Positions 45,291-56,652 of a stretch of 64,000 nucleotides of DNA are shown piece by piece. Numbering within the stretch: the stretch's first letter is position 1; each line of letters begins with the position of its first letter. The notes under the pieces are model-generated. The model searched no databases, was not told the DNA's origin, and was given only the letters and a program-made list of their open reading frames with translations. Source of the DNA: Rhyacophila brunnea (taxonomy: Eukaryota; Arthropoda; Insecta; Trichoptera; Rhyacophilidae); the NCBI GenBank assembly GCA_022495005.1, contig JAGYXB010002024.1, positions 806,001 through 870,000 on the forward strand, read 5' to 3'. A program made the position numbers and the translations under genes.

Positions 45291-45787
45291 TAAAATGATA
45301 AAGTGTCAGTGAGGTGTTGAAAATTATTATATAAACTTTGTTTTTTCTACTTCCGTCGACGTATTTTTCTAATATCTCTCGTAAAAAGAAAAATATATCT
45401 AATATTCAATTGATCCAAATCTTTGGCTTGAATTTTTCAAAACAAACCGTCCGATGTACACTTTTACATTACATTACAGACAAAAACTCGAGTATCTTTA
45501 AATTCTTTAATCAATAACTCATTTTTAATTGCTATAAACTTTTGACTAAATGAACCTGAATATAGGTACACCTACTATAGATCCACCAGTATAAGTTGTC
45601 TACTGAGTGAGGGTGCCACATACCAACATTTGACAGAATATTCAATACTTTTCATGCTGTGATGAGCTTAGTTCTAAGTTCGAACAACTGGCGATTTATG
45701 ATGGTATATTATTACCTAACGGCAAATCATGCAGCAATAAGAATCTAGAGTTCGCTAGACAGATACTCATAACTAGGACATTTGATC
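45291..45787. other. Unassigned stretch
   Basis: Nothing recognised. Confidence 0.4.
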
Positions 45788-45795
45788 CTCTACAG

Positions 45796-46776
45796 CAGGG
45801 GGGGGGGGGCAAACTTTTTGGATGGAGGGCCAAATTCAAGAATTCAAAATAAGCGGCGGACCGCAAGTTAAATACCATTTTTAGTTATACACTATTTATT
45901 ATCACGAAAAATAAACATTACAAAAAATTAATATGAAGAATAAAACTGGTGTTAATTTTGTAGTTGATATTCTCAAAACTGCTTGTAAATGGGCATCGGA
46001 GATATTTGATCGTAAAGACTTTTTATTGAGGTTCATGATCAAAAATGTTTGTTCACATAATATATAGGTTGATCCAAAAATAACGAATATTTTTCTTGCA
46101 TAATCTTTAAGTTGGTCGAATTTGTCTGAATTAAGGGCATTGTAAAATTTTGAGATTTCTTCATGACGATGCAATTCTCTTAAATCAGTGTCACACTGCA
46201 GATCAATAATTTAAAGTTGTAGCTCTGTTGGTACACTATCAATATATTCTATTGAAATAGATTGCGTACTATTGCTTAACTTGTCTCAATTTTTCGGAAG
46301 TCACCAAATCCCAGGGAGAAAATCGTCATTCAGAGCTTTAATAATTTTACCATATTCTTCAAATTTATATCCTGGTATATTCAGAAACTTCAAAGTTGGA
46401 AAGTGGTCCACGTTGTCATTCGATATTTATCGAAGGAATAACTTGAGTTTTAATTGAAATCCATTCAAACTTTTTACCATATCAAGGGCATATATTTTTT
46501 TCCTTGCAACGCGGAGTTAAAAGTATTTAAATGTTTCACGATGTTCAACGTAGGAAATAGTGGTTACATAGTGTGAGACGAGACGCAAGGAAGACGTACT
46601 GAAATAATACATTTACGAAACAACAGATTTTTCAAATTTTAATCTATTGTCAATATTTTTTAAAGAATATATAAAAAAGTTATTCGTAATCAGAAGTACG
46701 ATAATTAATGATGGTGGGCAGCAAAAAAATACTCGGCGTGCCACATGCGGCCCGCAGTTTGCCCCCCCCCCCCTTG
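45796..46776 (-). mobile_element. hAT element with perfect 8-bp duplication
   Basis: The ends are CAGGGG.. with a G run then CAAACT (45796) and, inverted, GTTTGCCCC..CCTTG (ending 46776). CTCTACAG stands on both sides (45788-45795, 46777-46784). The 981-bp body keeps the 3' half of a transposase gene on the minus strand. GGGCCGCATGTGGC-type sequence near the right end resembles other hAT ends. Confidence 0.9.
45902..46490 (-). pseudogene. hAT transposase, C-terminal half
   Basis: From 46490 the frame reads LNGFQLKLKLFLR, VDHFPTLKFLNIPGYKFEEY, then after stops DLRELHRHEEISKFYNAL, IFGSTYILCEQTFLIMNLNK and LRSNISDAHLQAVLRIS. The last part is the hAT dimerisation domain of the GTF2IRD2/ZBED type. 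At least two stops lie upstream, and the catalytic N-terminal half is missing. Confidence 0.85.
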
Positions 46777-46991
46777 CTCTACAGTGAAGTAAACGAAAAA
46801 GAAGAAATTTAAATCTTAATATCACATAATGTTTGAGGCTTTCACAGTTGTTTTTTATCGTAGTAGATTTTTGGGTTTCCACCGTGTGTCCTTCTTTAGT
46901 CGACGTTTTGGTCGCGTTGCAGAGGCCATTATCAAGAGATGATATGTTTTATGATGAAAATGTAGTGTAGGTATATGAGTGTAAACGTTGC

Positions 46992-47405
46992 TCAGAGTAA
47001 TGTGTCAATTGTTACGACCGAGATACCGGCTCGAATATTGGATTTTGCTGATAGTGCCGGAAGCCATGACGTTTTTAACTGTACTCCATCATACCTATTA
47101 ATATTTTCAGGGTTTCTATGGATTTCAATGGCCGCTTTTACCAATCGTTCGAAATATCCTTTATTCCGATTCAATATCTTGGTTTCAAAGTAAAATTTGT
47201 GTCCTGTATCCATCGAGTGCTCGGCGATTGCTGATATCGTGTAATGTTTAAGTCGGTATGCCCTCTTGTGTTCACTCACACGCTTCTTTACTGTTCTAGA
47301 AGTTTGGCCTATATACCTTTTTGGGCAACCACAAAAGCTTAACTGGTATATACCTGGTATATTTTCATCATAAAACATATCATTTCTTGATAATGGCCTC
47401 TGCAA
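46992..47405 (-). pseudogene. GIY-YIG endonuclease domain of Penelope-like element
   Basis: The 137-codon open frame has GIYQLSFCGCPKRYIGQTSR (GIY near residue 18, YIG near 32), then RVSEHKRAY, AIAEHSMDTGHKF, ILNRNKGYFERLVKAAIEI and HRNPENINRYDG. This is the nicking endonuclease that, joined to an RT, drives Penelope transposition. The frame is intact over the domain, but the RT part is gone, so it cannot act alone as a retroelement. Confidence 0.85.
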
Positions 47406-47421
47406 CGAGCCCGAAACGTCG
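47387..47421 (+). ncRNA. Hammerhead-like motif in Penelope terminal repeat
   Basis: TTGATAATGGCC..GAGCCCGAAACGTCG resembles a hammerhead core (CUGAUGA, stem II, GAAA, then C-GUC) with the first block mutated. Hammerheads are known in Penelope-like terminal repeats. The inverted partner (46893-46935) keeps TTGATAATGGCC but has CAAAAC for GAAAC. Activity is doubtful. Confidence 0.35.
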
Positions 47422-47472
47422 AGTAAAGAAGGAAAAAGGACACACAGTGGAAACCCAAAAATCTATTACGAC

Positions 47473-48049
47473 TTAATATCATATTTTGAAATTTTTGAGT
47501 TACAAATTTATAAGTTATAATAAATAAATAAATAAAACATTTATAAGAAAATAATCTACACATTTTATTTAGCCTGACGTAGTTTGTGTGTAAGGTTATT
47601 TTTATTTTCGAACCCATCACCACTTACGACCTTGTAACCCTACCCGATAGGTTATCCTCGATTGTGTTATAAAGATAAAATAAAAAAAAAGAGTAACGAT
47701 ATCAGATGAAGCCTTGTCAATACAAATTTGTGACTTGCTGAGATATATCCAACCTTAACGTTTATATTTCAGGATGTGTAATTTATCGATATACAATATT
47801 GTATTAGTAATAGTTAGGGCTATTTGCAGCATACAATAGAGTGAGGAATTAGGTTTTTCATCCTACGATCTGTTGGGTTGTTAAATATCTTTATCTCATA
47901 TATTTTATTTGAATTGATATTAGTGGTAAAATAAAGGTCTTTCGACCCAAATATATCTTATGAATGATAGATGGTTTTCTTTCACAAAAAAAATGCAAGC
48001 AACATCGAGAAGAGTATAATAATTCTCCCTACTTAATATGCAGCAAGTT
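47473..48049. other. Unassigned stretch
   Basis: Nothing recognised. Confidence 0.4.
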
Positions 48050-48140
48050 TAATAAAAAAATCGGTGTGTGTAGGTACTTATGTACGCGCGTTAGAAGTTA
48101 TACTTATTTGGCGTAACAAAACAAAATAAGCCGTTACCTG
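48050..48140 (+). repeat. GCGTTAGAAG module, copy 1
   Basis: AAAAAATCGGTGTGTGTAGG, GTACGCGCGTTAGAAG, TTATACTTATTTGGCGTAAC recur at 57950-58060. The block GAAGTTATACTTC also forms the arms of the 8070 palindrome. Confidence 0.6.
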
Positions 48141-48589
48141 AGTCTATTAATATTACAGTGGATTAGGTTGATGAAAACGTACGCGATTCATCTGTGTCTC
48201 ATATAGCACATGATAATTGTAATTCATTTATTGTATTGGACCAAAACTCATATTTGCCATACAACGGTTATAATTGTATCTATAGTCTAAGGTTATAATC
48301 GATTCAGAAGTGCCCATGATGAATTAATAAAAAATCAAATTATAATATATTTTTTGTATTATTTACCAACTCAATATTCACAAGATTTATTTATTTATTG
48401 ATACATAATTTAACTCATAAATAATACTTATATAAATATAGCCTCAAATCTTGATACACAAACTTTACAATGAAAAATAAATATACACTCCAATATAAAT
48501 AAAGTTTTATGAATATAGTTTAACAGTGTGGTAATATTGGTTATGTTTACAACACGTGTTGTTTACTTGGTTGTATCGAACGACTAACT
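48141..48589. other. Unassigned AT-rich stretch
   Basis: Nothing recognised. Confidence 0.4.
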
Positions 48590-48830
48590 AAATGACATTA
48601 TGCGCATGTACCCTCGTGACCAAAATGATTATAATCATAATAATAAATTGTTGTGCATCGGCGCGCGCAACTTCCGTCACACGCCAAACGCGTTACATCG
48701 GCGCGCGCAGCTTCGTCACACGCCAAAAATGCACTCTGATCTGTTTTCCCAAACGCTCCAAGTATAAATTCAAAAAGATTCTCTTGTTGACGCACTTTAT
48801 AGTAACATCTTTCAACATAAAATAGAACTG
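48590..48830 (+). repeat. SINE5-tail-like sequence with GC-rich tandem
   Basis: CATCGGCGCGCGCA..CTTC..GTCACACGCCAAA occurs twice in tandem (about 48656-48725). It is followed by AATGCACTCTGATCTG, CCCAAACGCTCC and TTCAAAAAGATT, matching 8030-8095 downstream of SINE5. Confidence 0.55.
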
Positions 48831-48996
48831 ATAATATTAGACGATAATTAAGTATCCGTCAGTCAAACTTATCATAGATGGTACATTGTATTAGATTTAT
48901 AATGATTAGTCAATATCAAACCTGTCAATCGAGCAGTTCACAAATAATCTCTCAATCGAATAATTGAGACGTCTAGAATTTTGTCATTTCTGTCTA

Positions 48997-49404
48997 GAAT
49001 CGGTCATTTTTGAGTTAAATACCAAGTGATTCTAAAGGCATTAATATATATAAAGAAAAATATGTGGCTATCAAAAGTCACTTTAAACCATGTGAAAATT
49101 GTTGACAAAGTTGACTGTTTGTATCATAAATCACCTTTTCAATAAATAATATTAGATATGTAATTAAGGCGTATTTAACTAATCAAGGAGCTCTATTTCT
49201 CATAGTATGCTGTGAGTATGCAGCCTTAAGAGTGTTATATATAATATTTAAAAAAAAATGAAAATCGACTCGATCACTCATTCATATTCAAAGGAGTTCA
49301 ATACGTTTCTTCTATTGACAAAAAAATACGTAGTACTCTGGTGTCTTTTTTGCGATTATCTTATATATATTTAAATTTTTGGAATATTATGTGACTTATG
49401 ATTC
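48997..49404. mobile_element. TA-flanked MITE, copy 2
   Basis: Inverted relative to 8748-9151: the right end TTATGATTCTAGGCAACTC and inner ACCATGTGAAAATTGTTGAC, CAAGGAGCTCTATTTCTCAT match that copy. TA flanks both ends (48995-48996, 49405-49406). The left end is more eroded. Confidence 0.65.
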
Positions 49405-49684
49405 TAGGCAACTCAGTTGTTCTTCACAAACTGTATTTATCCGAGAATGACGTAAAACTATTAAATACTAAATTATCCGATTTTTATTCTTGAATCGTAT
49501 ATTATATTATTATGATTTGAATAATAGTAAAAAATATACATTTAATAACTAATAAAATTGGTAGCATGCTTGCTAAGCAAAGCTTGATACACTTAGGACG
49601 GCATGACTATTAGATTAAATTACCAAGCGTTCACCTATGACGCACTGATCGCCAGGACATAATATATAAATAATACATAGATAG

Positions 49685-49775
49685 ATAAGACATGCATAGC
49701 TCAATTGTTAATGCACATTGACGTGAATCTAGTGAAATTAAATTTGAGTCGCGTTAGACGTCGTATTATAATTAT
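49685..49775 (+). mobile_element. SINE6, degenerate copy
   Basis: GCATAGCTCAATTGTTAATG is an A-box region; AAATTTGAGTCGCGTTAGACG is an eroded B-box arm. It resembles 10385-10475. The gap 49407-49684 holds nothing recognised. Confidence 0.45.
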
Positions 49776-50237
49776 GTATATTATAATTATAGTATAATAG
49801 TAAAGGGTGGAGGTAGGCTATTAAAATCCGATGTAAATGGTGCACGCTTAGCTTTGTCAGTCAAATGTATTTATTTTCATTGAAATAAGACTACAATTTA
49901 TACTCGGTGTTGCTTAGTTTTTAAAATTCAACCCTTTATAGGACAACTTTTTTTTTTAAAGATATGTGCTTAATTAATTTTTTTATGTTTTCTATATTCA
50001 TTTTGATGAACAGAAAAAATATTTTTTTTTTGAAATGTGTATAGTTTTTTCGTAATAATCGATTTCCCAGCGGTCAGTTTTCTGACCGGTGTCCATTTAG
50101 GTAAAAAAAATATTTGTTCACAGAATTTTTTTTAATACTTAATTTTTTTTAGGAAAAAATTATAATTTCATTTATTTCTGTAACAATAATAATTACTTTA
50201 TTAATTTTATAGAAGTTTCTCAAAATAATAAACATTT

Positions 50238-50465
50238 CTAAGGCCTTGTTGGCTTTTTCTTTTGTTCAGATAATTGATACGGCATAAAACACGGTATGCA
50301 AAGGGATACTTTGCAATTTGTTACTGAGCTTCGTATCACTTTCAGCGTAGTGCTGCAATAACCACATCTACGAAGTGTACATTTTTCTGGATAATGATTT
50401 GAATTGATATCGTCAGGAAATGGAGGTCGATAACAACACCCCCTCAACGATACGCCACTGCGCAC
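50238..50465 (-). pseudogene. piggyBac-like transposase, C-terminal Cys-rich end
   Basis: The frame carries CTLRRCGYCSTTLKVI, TNCKVSLCIPCFMPYQ and a basic KKKPTRP end. A C-x2-C, then C..C..LC..PCF..Y pattern is that of the zinc-binding end of piggyBac transposases, which binds subterminal repeats. It sits next to the left end, as expected for a minus-strand gene. I could not trace the DDE catalytic domain. Confidence 0.7.
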
Positions 50466-50566
50466 TTCGTTGATGTATTTTCCTAGCTCAGTCGGTGGAG
50501 GGGTTATTAATAATAACGATGTTTCCTTTTGAAAAAAGTCGATAATGACTCGTTTATATTTCAGTA

Positions 50567-50949
50567 TGTAGCGTCTAGTAAATAATTTTACAGGCCAAAT
50601 GTAGGTGAAGGCGGCAGACAGGAATACGTGACGACCGATGACTGCGAACGCGAGAGATGTTTCCCACCCGTAGGTAAACGGGATGTGAAACTCTCCCCGG
50701 GGAGTACTTCGGCGTTCAAGAAGCGAAGAGATGCGCGGCGAAACTGGTGAAACTGGTGAAACTGGTCCAGAGTGTTTGAAGAGAGGCTGCTAGTAGAGAT
50801 GAGACTTGTTCCCGAGGGAGGATCCGGTAGACTGATAAAAATCTCTCGGATGCGCCCTCTTTTATAGCAGCCTCCCTTATTCTAATTGGTCCAAAGAGTT
50901 TGAGAAGGGGTGACCAAAGATTCTATTATGTCCGTTAATTCGTACTACA
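50567..50949 (-). mobile_element. Probable solo LTR
   Basis: The segment has TGTAG..CTACA ends. On the minus strand it contains CCAATTAG, TATAAAAGAGGGC (50854-50866) and a GC-richer downstream part with three tandem GAAACTGGT units (50733-50762). This is the layout of an LTR with promoter, TATA and leader. The 5-bp flanks CAGTA and TGTTA do not match, so the call is tentative. Confidence 0.5.
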
Positions 50950-51965
50950 TGTTACCTCTTGTTTATTTAATAAGAATTTACTGGTTTGTCAGAAGGACCA
51001 AGTATCAAGAGATAATATATTCTGTGCACGTGGATGGATATATTGACGTTATGAAATATCGTCTATCTAATTCTATGGATTTTATATGAATTTATTTAGA
51101 GCATTTAAATAGCTATCTCCGGCATAAACTCGCGGTTTTAGTCTTATGCCAGGAGTAAACACACGATTTGATTAGCGTTTAAATTACATGCATTTACAAC
51201 TACTTACTAGGTACCTATTGACATAATAATAGGCCCTGTAATCATTATCCATCGACCTTCACATAAACATTTGTGATTTTACGACGTAAAACCTGTCTGT
51301 TGCCTTTACCTTTTACAATATTACATTTATAATAATAACAGTTTAATCTTAAAACTACGTCTTATATAGTAATACGAAATAATATTTTACTATTTCCGAA
51401 AAATAGCAAAATACTACTTCTTCATAGAGGTAATTCGCAATTCAATGTCTAAGAGTATATCGATCGGCGATATTTCCCCCGCATTGCCTTATTTTTAGCC
51501 GCTGTCTTTACACCGCACAGCTGCATAAAGGTCGTGATTTTAATTTATTTTATTAGAAATCGGCGAAGCTCCCGTCTGTTGCTATCAAGAATTTACTCTT
51601 TCTTAAATATGCGAATTTCCTCATGCTTTATATTACAGACGATAAATACCCTAATTAGGAACACAATAATGAAATAATATTTCCGAAAAGTTGAATTCTA
51701 GAGACTTTAAGGCGTTATTTTCTGAGTTAATCTGTGCGCCGGATACTTTTTAGCCGGTAACATTTTCGTATACACGCACAGAGGCACACCCATACCAACG
51801 CGTTGGTAGGTGTTGCTGCGTTATAATTTTAAGTGTTGCCACTCGCGGATAATTGATTCTATAATTATTAGTTTGCTATTAATGAGTTTACGAATCGAAA
51901 TACTAGTCGATTAGTGTGTTCCACATGACATATTAATTAATTTACATACACTTTTAATACTAATC
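50950..51965. other. Unassigned interior of the piggyBac element
   Basis: A GC-richer patch near 51720-51850 (GTGCGCCGGATACTTTTTAG) was not recognised. I could not find the transposase catalytic region here by eye. Confidence 0.35.
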
Positions 51966-52165
51966 ACTCGCTACCGCGTTCTTCTTCTTTATATCAGCAG
52001 TTATTCTTCTTCTTTCATACTATTACATAATATATTCTATATGTTACACTCTTATAATAATCTCTCGCTACTGCATTCGTCTCTTTATATTTAACAATCA
52101 TTCTTCCCCTTTTATACTAATATACAGTTACATAATACATTTATATCTAACACTTTATAATAACA
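51966..52165. repeat. ~95-bp imperfect tandem pair
   Basis: CTCGCTACCGCGTTCTTC..TTACACTCTTATAATAAT is repeated as CTCGCTACTGCATTCGTC..CTAACACTTTATAATAAC. Divergence is substantial. Confidence 0.6.
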
Positions 52166-52169
52166 TCGT

Positions 52170-52312
52170 CACAGGTTTTTTTTATTGTACAGAACAAGGC
52201 AATTTTACATCCATCATTCTTTCACACTGCATTACCCTGCTCGTAGCAATCGATGCCCCGTTCGATACGTTTACATACCGAACGGGTAGCGTAAAAACCT
52301 GTGAACAGATAA
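52170..52312. mobile_element. Small MITE
   Basis: TCACAGGTTTTTTTT at the left pairs with GTAAAAACCTGTGA at the right. The interior has CCCGTTCG..CGAACGGG, a further hairpin. The flanking sequence shares only AACA, so there is no firm target duplication. Confidence 0.5.
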
Positions 52313-52508
52313 ACAATTTATATGTGATTCGACAAGGAAGCGTTTTTAGGCGTTTTACTAAGCCGTATAGTTAGAGATCAGGTTTACATGTCGGCTTATT
52401 ACTAATCAATTTATTGTGCGAAGGCACCTACCTACAGGTAGGTGGTGACATCGACCAACCCTTTTTCGTGAAGTAAAAGATCCTATCAGCTGATCAGCCA
52501 ACTTGTTT

Positions 52509-52655
52509 CTAAAATGAAGATGTGTAATAGGTTTTTTTTTCATTATCCAACACACATTGGTATTCTGTAATTCCTTCAAATAATCTCAGGAATGCGTCTT
52601 TACCCATGTCTTCAAGGTCTTTCGCACTAAAACCTCCGCTTCTCCCATTTTCCAT
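52509..52655 (-). pseudogene. Short ORF, possible transposase N-terminus
   Basis: A 48-codon frame starts MENGRSGGFSAKDLEDMG and continues FLRLFEGITEYQCVLDNEK. It lies in the piggyBac-like element, on the same strand and upstream of the Cys-rich end, where the transposase start would be. I do not recognise it with certainty. Confidence 0.3.
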
Positions 52656-54379
52656 CCTCAGACAATAAAAACAAAATTTTGTTCTGCAATATAGGCTTCT
52701 ACTTATACATATAACATTCCATAACTATTTTATTTCATTCTGAGATATGTATTTAAAAAAATTATTACAGTTTGAATGAAAACAAAAACAATTATTTTTA
52801 CCCGCGATTTTTATGGAAAACATTTTTTCAAAGAATGACACATATCATCAAATAACTCGATAGCGACTAATTATCGACAAAAAATAAATAGTAATTGTGA
52901 AAGTTCACTATATTTTTATATGAAATTAGATGTATTGTGGTTTAGAAATTATGTTTAGTGTTTATATTATGTAAATCAAAAAGGATCCAAATTATACAAT
53001 TTGAGGTTACATTTTCGACATACCACTCAATAATTTGATATTATTTTACTATAACACATACAATTTATAGGTGAAATACAAAAAACTATATATTCTTATG
53101 TATAGTATAAATGTGCATACTTTGTTTTCAGTAAACAAGTCACAATTTTCTAAAAACAAGAACTTAAAAGCACTGTTGTTGAAAAACTGGCAGCTATCAT
53201 GTCGCTAAATGGACACCGGTCAGATAACTGACCGGGACACATTTTTCGTAATATACTCAATATGACTGTGCAAACTTCAGGGCGATTGGTCAGATTCGAG
53301 ACCTCTGTGCATTATCTGAGAATGATTAAAACCCATAAGAGTGATTATAACTTGTAAAATTATAGAAATATAGACCTTAATGTTGCCGGTCTCAAAACTA
53401 TCCGTTTTTCGCTTATGACCTATAAAGGGTTAAACCCTTAGAAAACCAAGTTATAATAGATATATGGTTAAAAAGTACTCGCATATCTATAAAATAACTT
53501 AATCTATGCCATTTAATCATACATAATTTTAATTATTTTAGATTTATAAATAGAATAATATTTTTTATCTATTATTGTTTGGCTTAGACAAGGCTTAATG
53601 AATTTTTAAAAAATAAACTAACAATATAATATTGTGTAATAATATGTATTTTTAATTCAACGAAAACAAATAAGTATAAATGAAAAAGTGTGCGTAATTT
53701 TGTTGGGTCGCCCAAAGCATACCAAAACTATCGTGGGTTGGTTAGACAGTGTTTAATTGATTTAAAAAAAAAACTGTAAATAATCGTAGTATTCGTTCAA
53801 TAAAAACAAATACGTATGACCGACAAAGCTTAATGTGCAAATCGAATCGTAACAGCCTACCTCCGCCCTTCGCCAATGAATAGTATATTATAATTATGTT
53901 CATTATACATACTATAGAAATGTTATATTTTTTTGTTATCTTAATTTTTATATAAAATAATATAAAGTTAACAGTCATTCAAGAAATACAATGATACACA
54001 GAGTAGATAAATATTACAAAATATAAAATTACTGTGCAGAAATAGAATCAATAAATTACTGTAGAGAATTTATCGAATGAGGTCAATGATTAAGCGACTT
54101 GATTTGAATGGATATATGAGGTGGAAAATTCCACAAAAGCTTGCATCTTTCGTTTCTACGAACTCAAGTCAATTCATTTTACGTATAGAGCTTTCCTGAA
54201 TGAAATCGTTTGATATATTACTTCACTTCCTAGTATTAATAATGGTATTCGGTCATGTGTTCGGTGGTCTTTATCGTTGTGTGATCTGATCTGATTTGCA
54301 TATGTTGGGATACTTATTTGTTAACACCTATTTATAAATTAGTAGCTTTTTATTTGAATATTTCAATGAATTGAAAGCA

Positions 54380-54721
54380 CTCCCCGAACAACGATAAGGA
54401 ATATCTTTTTTTATTTATTGATATTATATTATTAATACTTTTAGAAAACAAAGACTTCTATACTTCATAGAACCTTCCTTTTTCTGCCTTTATTTAATTG
54501 ATTTATACCACTAGAGGACAAGCTAACACCAATAACATCCGCTATCTTTTATCTGCTTATCGTTTTTCTTGGATTAAGTAGTTTTCAAAACCTTACAGCA
54601 CCGTCTAGGAGTAAAGGATAAACTTTTCCGATACATCAAATCGTTCACAGTGATCTACATATTATTGTTATATACTTAACTTGATATACAAAATATGTGC
54701 CGCTTATCGTTGTTCAGGGGA
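54380..54721. repeat. MITE-like inverted repeat
   Basis: CTCCCCGAACAACGATAAG at the left pairs with CTTATCGTTGTTCAGGGGAG at the right with one inserted base. The ~340-bp interior is AT-rich. No target duplication was found. 53887-54379 holds nothing recognised. Confidence 0.55.
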
Positions 54722-56640
54722 GGCTGCCTTCGTGTATTCTATATTTGAAGTATGTTATTTACCCCCAAGTTACGAAAATATAAAAAAAATACATTGTCGC
54801 TCTAGTAAATTCTTCAATACCTAATTATGTTTTTCAAACTTTACGTTTACATTATGCTTTGTGATCGCTAATTATCTCTAATCTGAATAATTGAGGAGTC
54901 TAATTCCAAAAAGCGATAAGTCCACATTTGGTCAAAATCGAGAAAAAAATACGCACGTATTCTTTGTATAATTTTACACAATATGTATTGATCTATAAAT
55001 TCCAAAACGCGACATAACCCTACAAAAAAAAATTTTAAGTCTCGATTTATTACAAAAAGCGCCAAGTCCGTGTTTCTTATTATTTAAAGCTTGGTTGATT
55101 TCGCGCGTGTTTAAGTCAACCAATAAGGAGGGAACGTTCAATATTGACGTCTCCCATGCTGTAGCATCTAGTAAACTCATGACAGTGCCACGGAAATATG
55201 TGCCTTGTGCGGAGTAAATTAAAAAGTGAAGCACTACGTCCAATTTTATTTTGCCTATATCTATTACATTTAAGAGTTTATCGGCTGAAACGAATTGCCA
55301 TTTGGTTCTAATTTTGACATATAATACAACGAAAAAAATAATCTCACGTTAAAACAAATAATTGAAGCTTGAAACATAAAAACGTTGTTTCCCGAAAATA
55401 TTGAATTGTGAACTTGTTGCTTTTTGTAATTAGACGCCTTAATCATTGTTGGTCATTTACGTCCATTGCTGCACGACACCATTTTCTTTATGTTTAATAA
55501 CATTATTCAACTAGAAAATATTACCAGATGGCAGTACCAACTATAAACATTCTCATACGTCTTCTACCTGTCTTCTTTCTCTCACACGTTTACATGCAGG
55601 TGTGTTCTGTCTGTCTTTGTTCTGGTGTTTTAGAGTCAATTATTTGTATGTAAGCTGCTGCATCAAACGCGGAGTCTCTGTAGAATCTCCTGAGTTTGCC
55701 GAGCACACATCGCTGAACTTTGATCAAACGGTGACGTTTACCTGATGTTTATTTTTTTGATTGCTTGTGTATGTTGCCTAAGTTTACAATAGATTACGTC
55801 AACCTATCCCTATTATAATCACCCATAAATATTATGATGCTCCATAAAAAAAGGCAGCTTTTAGACAAAAATCACAAATTCAGTTAGTGTACGGATAATG
55901 CTCTACGTGAAATTCTGAACCATTTGACATAAAGCCAAAAGCAGTATAAATTTATTTCAGAATAAAAATCGAAATACTATTTTTCATTTTTTTTTGCAAA
56001 AACGGCAGTTATTCTAAACAAGCAAATAGTATAAAGAGATTTATAAGCAAAAACAAAGCATCGATTGAAAATATACTGGTTCTTACCATAAATCAAAAGA
56101 TTCATCCACATTATAGAAAAATTTCTTAAGAAAAGCTGAAAAAACGTGAGTGTCTCATTATATCAAAATGTGACTTTGGCCAATAGTTGCCTTTTTGCTC
56201 ATAGGGGCAGTAATGGATTACACACTAATTTCTCAATACTTCAATCTCTCGATATAATAATATTACCGCACTGTATGCATCTATGAAACTATTATGAAAT
56301 TATCATTAATTATTTTCTTTCACAACCCGATTAAAATTAACAATTCTTCTAATTTTTCAAATTTGTAATTTGCGTTTACCTACGTGTATGTTTAATACTT
56401 ATTCTCCCTATTTTGTTATATTTTAACGAAATATAATTTTATATAATATATTCGTTTTAGAAAAAAACCATTTAAAAATAAATTGGCAAAACTTGAAACC
56501 TTATTCATTACGATCCTGACAGTGAGCTTTACCGATTAAGCGACCGTGTGTTTAAAAAATCTATTGCGACCGTATACAATTATGGAAATATATTTGGAGA
56601 ATTACATTATTCAAAATTAAATATTAAATATAAATAATAT
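54722..56640. other. Unassigned stretch
   Basis: Two minus-strand frames (54868-55065 and 54974-55243) match no family I know. AAAAAGCG.TAAGTCC-like text occurs near 54908 and 55054. No transposon ends were found in 1.9 kb. Confidence 0.35.
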
Positions 56641-56652
56641 CACAAATAGAGT

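Larger units (their letters stand above)
46858..47472 (-). mobile_element. Penelope-like element with inverted ends
   Basis: 46858-46963 is an inverted copy of 47368-47472 (both contain GTTGCAGAGGCCATTATCAA and TTTTTGGGTTTCCAC). Between them lies a GIY-YIG ORF on the minus strand. Flanking inverted or tandem partial copies are a known habit of Penelope-like retroelements. The RT domain is absent, so the copy is 5'-truncated. Confidence 0.8.
49932..53429 (-). mobile_element. piggyBac-like element, 3.5 kb
   Basis: CCCTTTATAGG at the left pairs with CCTATAAAGGG at the right. TTAA follows the right end (53430-53433) and TCAA, one base off, precedes the left (49928-49931). A subterminal inverted pair lies at 50071-50100 and 53205-53234 (GGTCAG..CTGACCGGTGTCC), each arm itself a palindrome. 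The length fits a once autonomous copy. A Cys-rich transposase end remains at 50238-50465. Confidence 0.8.
49796..53878. mobile_element. hAT-like element hosting a piggyBac
   Basis: The ends AAGGGTGGAGGTAGGCT (left) and AGCCTACCTCCGCCCTTCG..AATG (right, ending 53878) are inverted, with similarity through about 100 bp (CTTTGTCGGTCA, TTGTTTTTATTGAA). The flanks TATAGTAT (49788-49795) and AATAGTAT (53879-53886) agree at 7 of 8. Removing the nested element leaves about 0.6 kb of non-coding sequence, so this was a hAT MITE. Related ends lie at 4728 and 10719. Confidence 0.65.
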
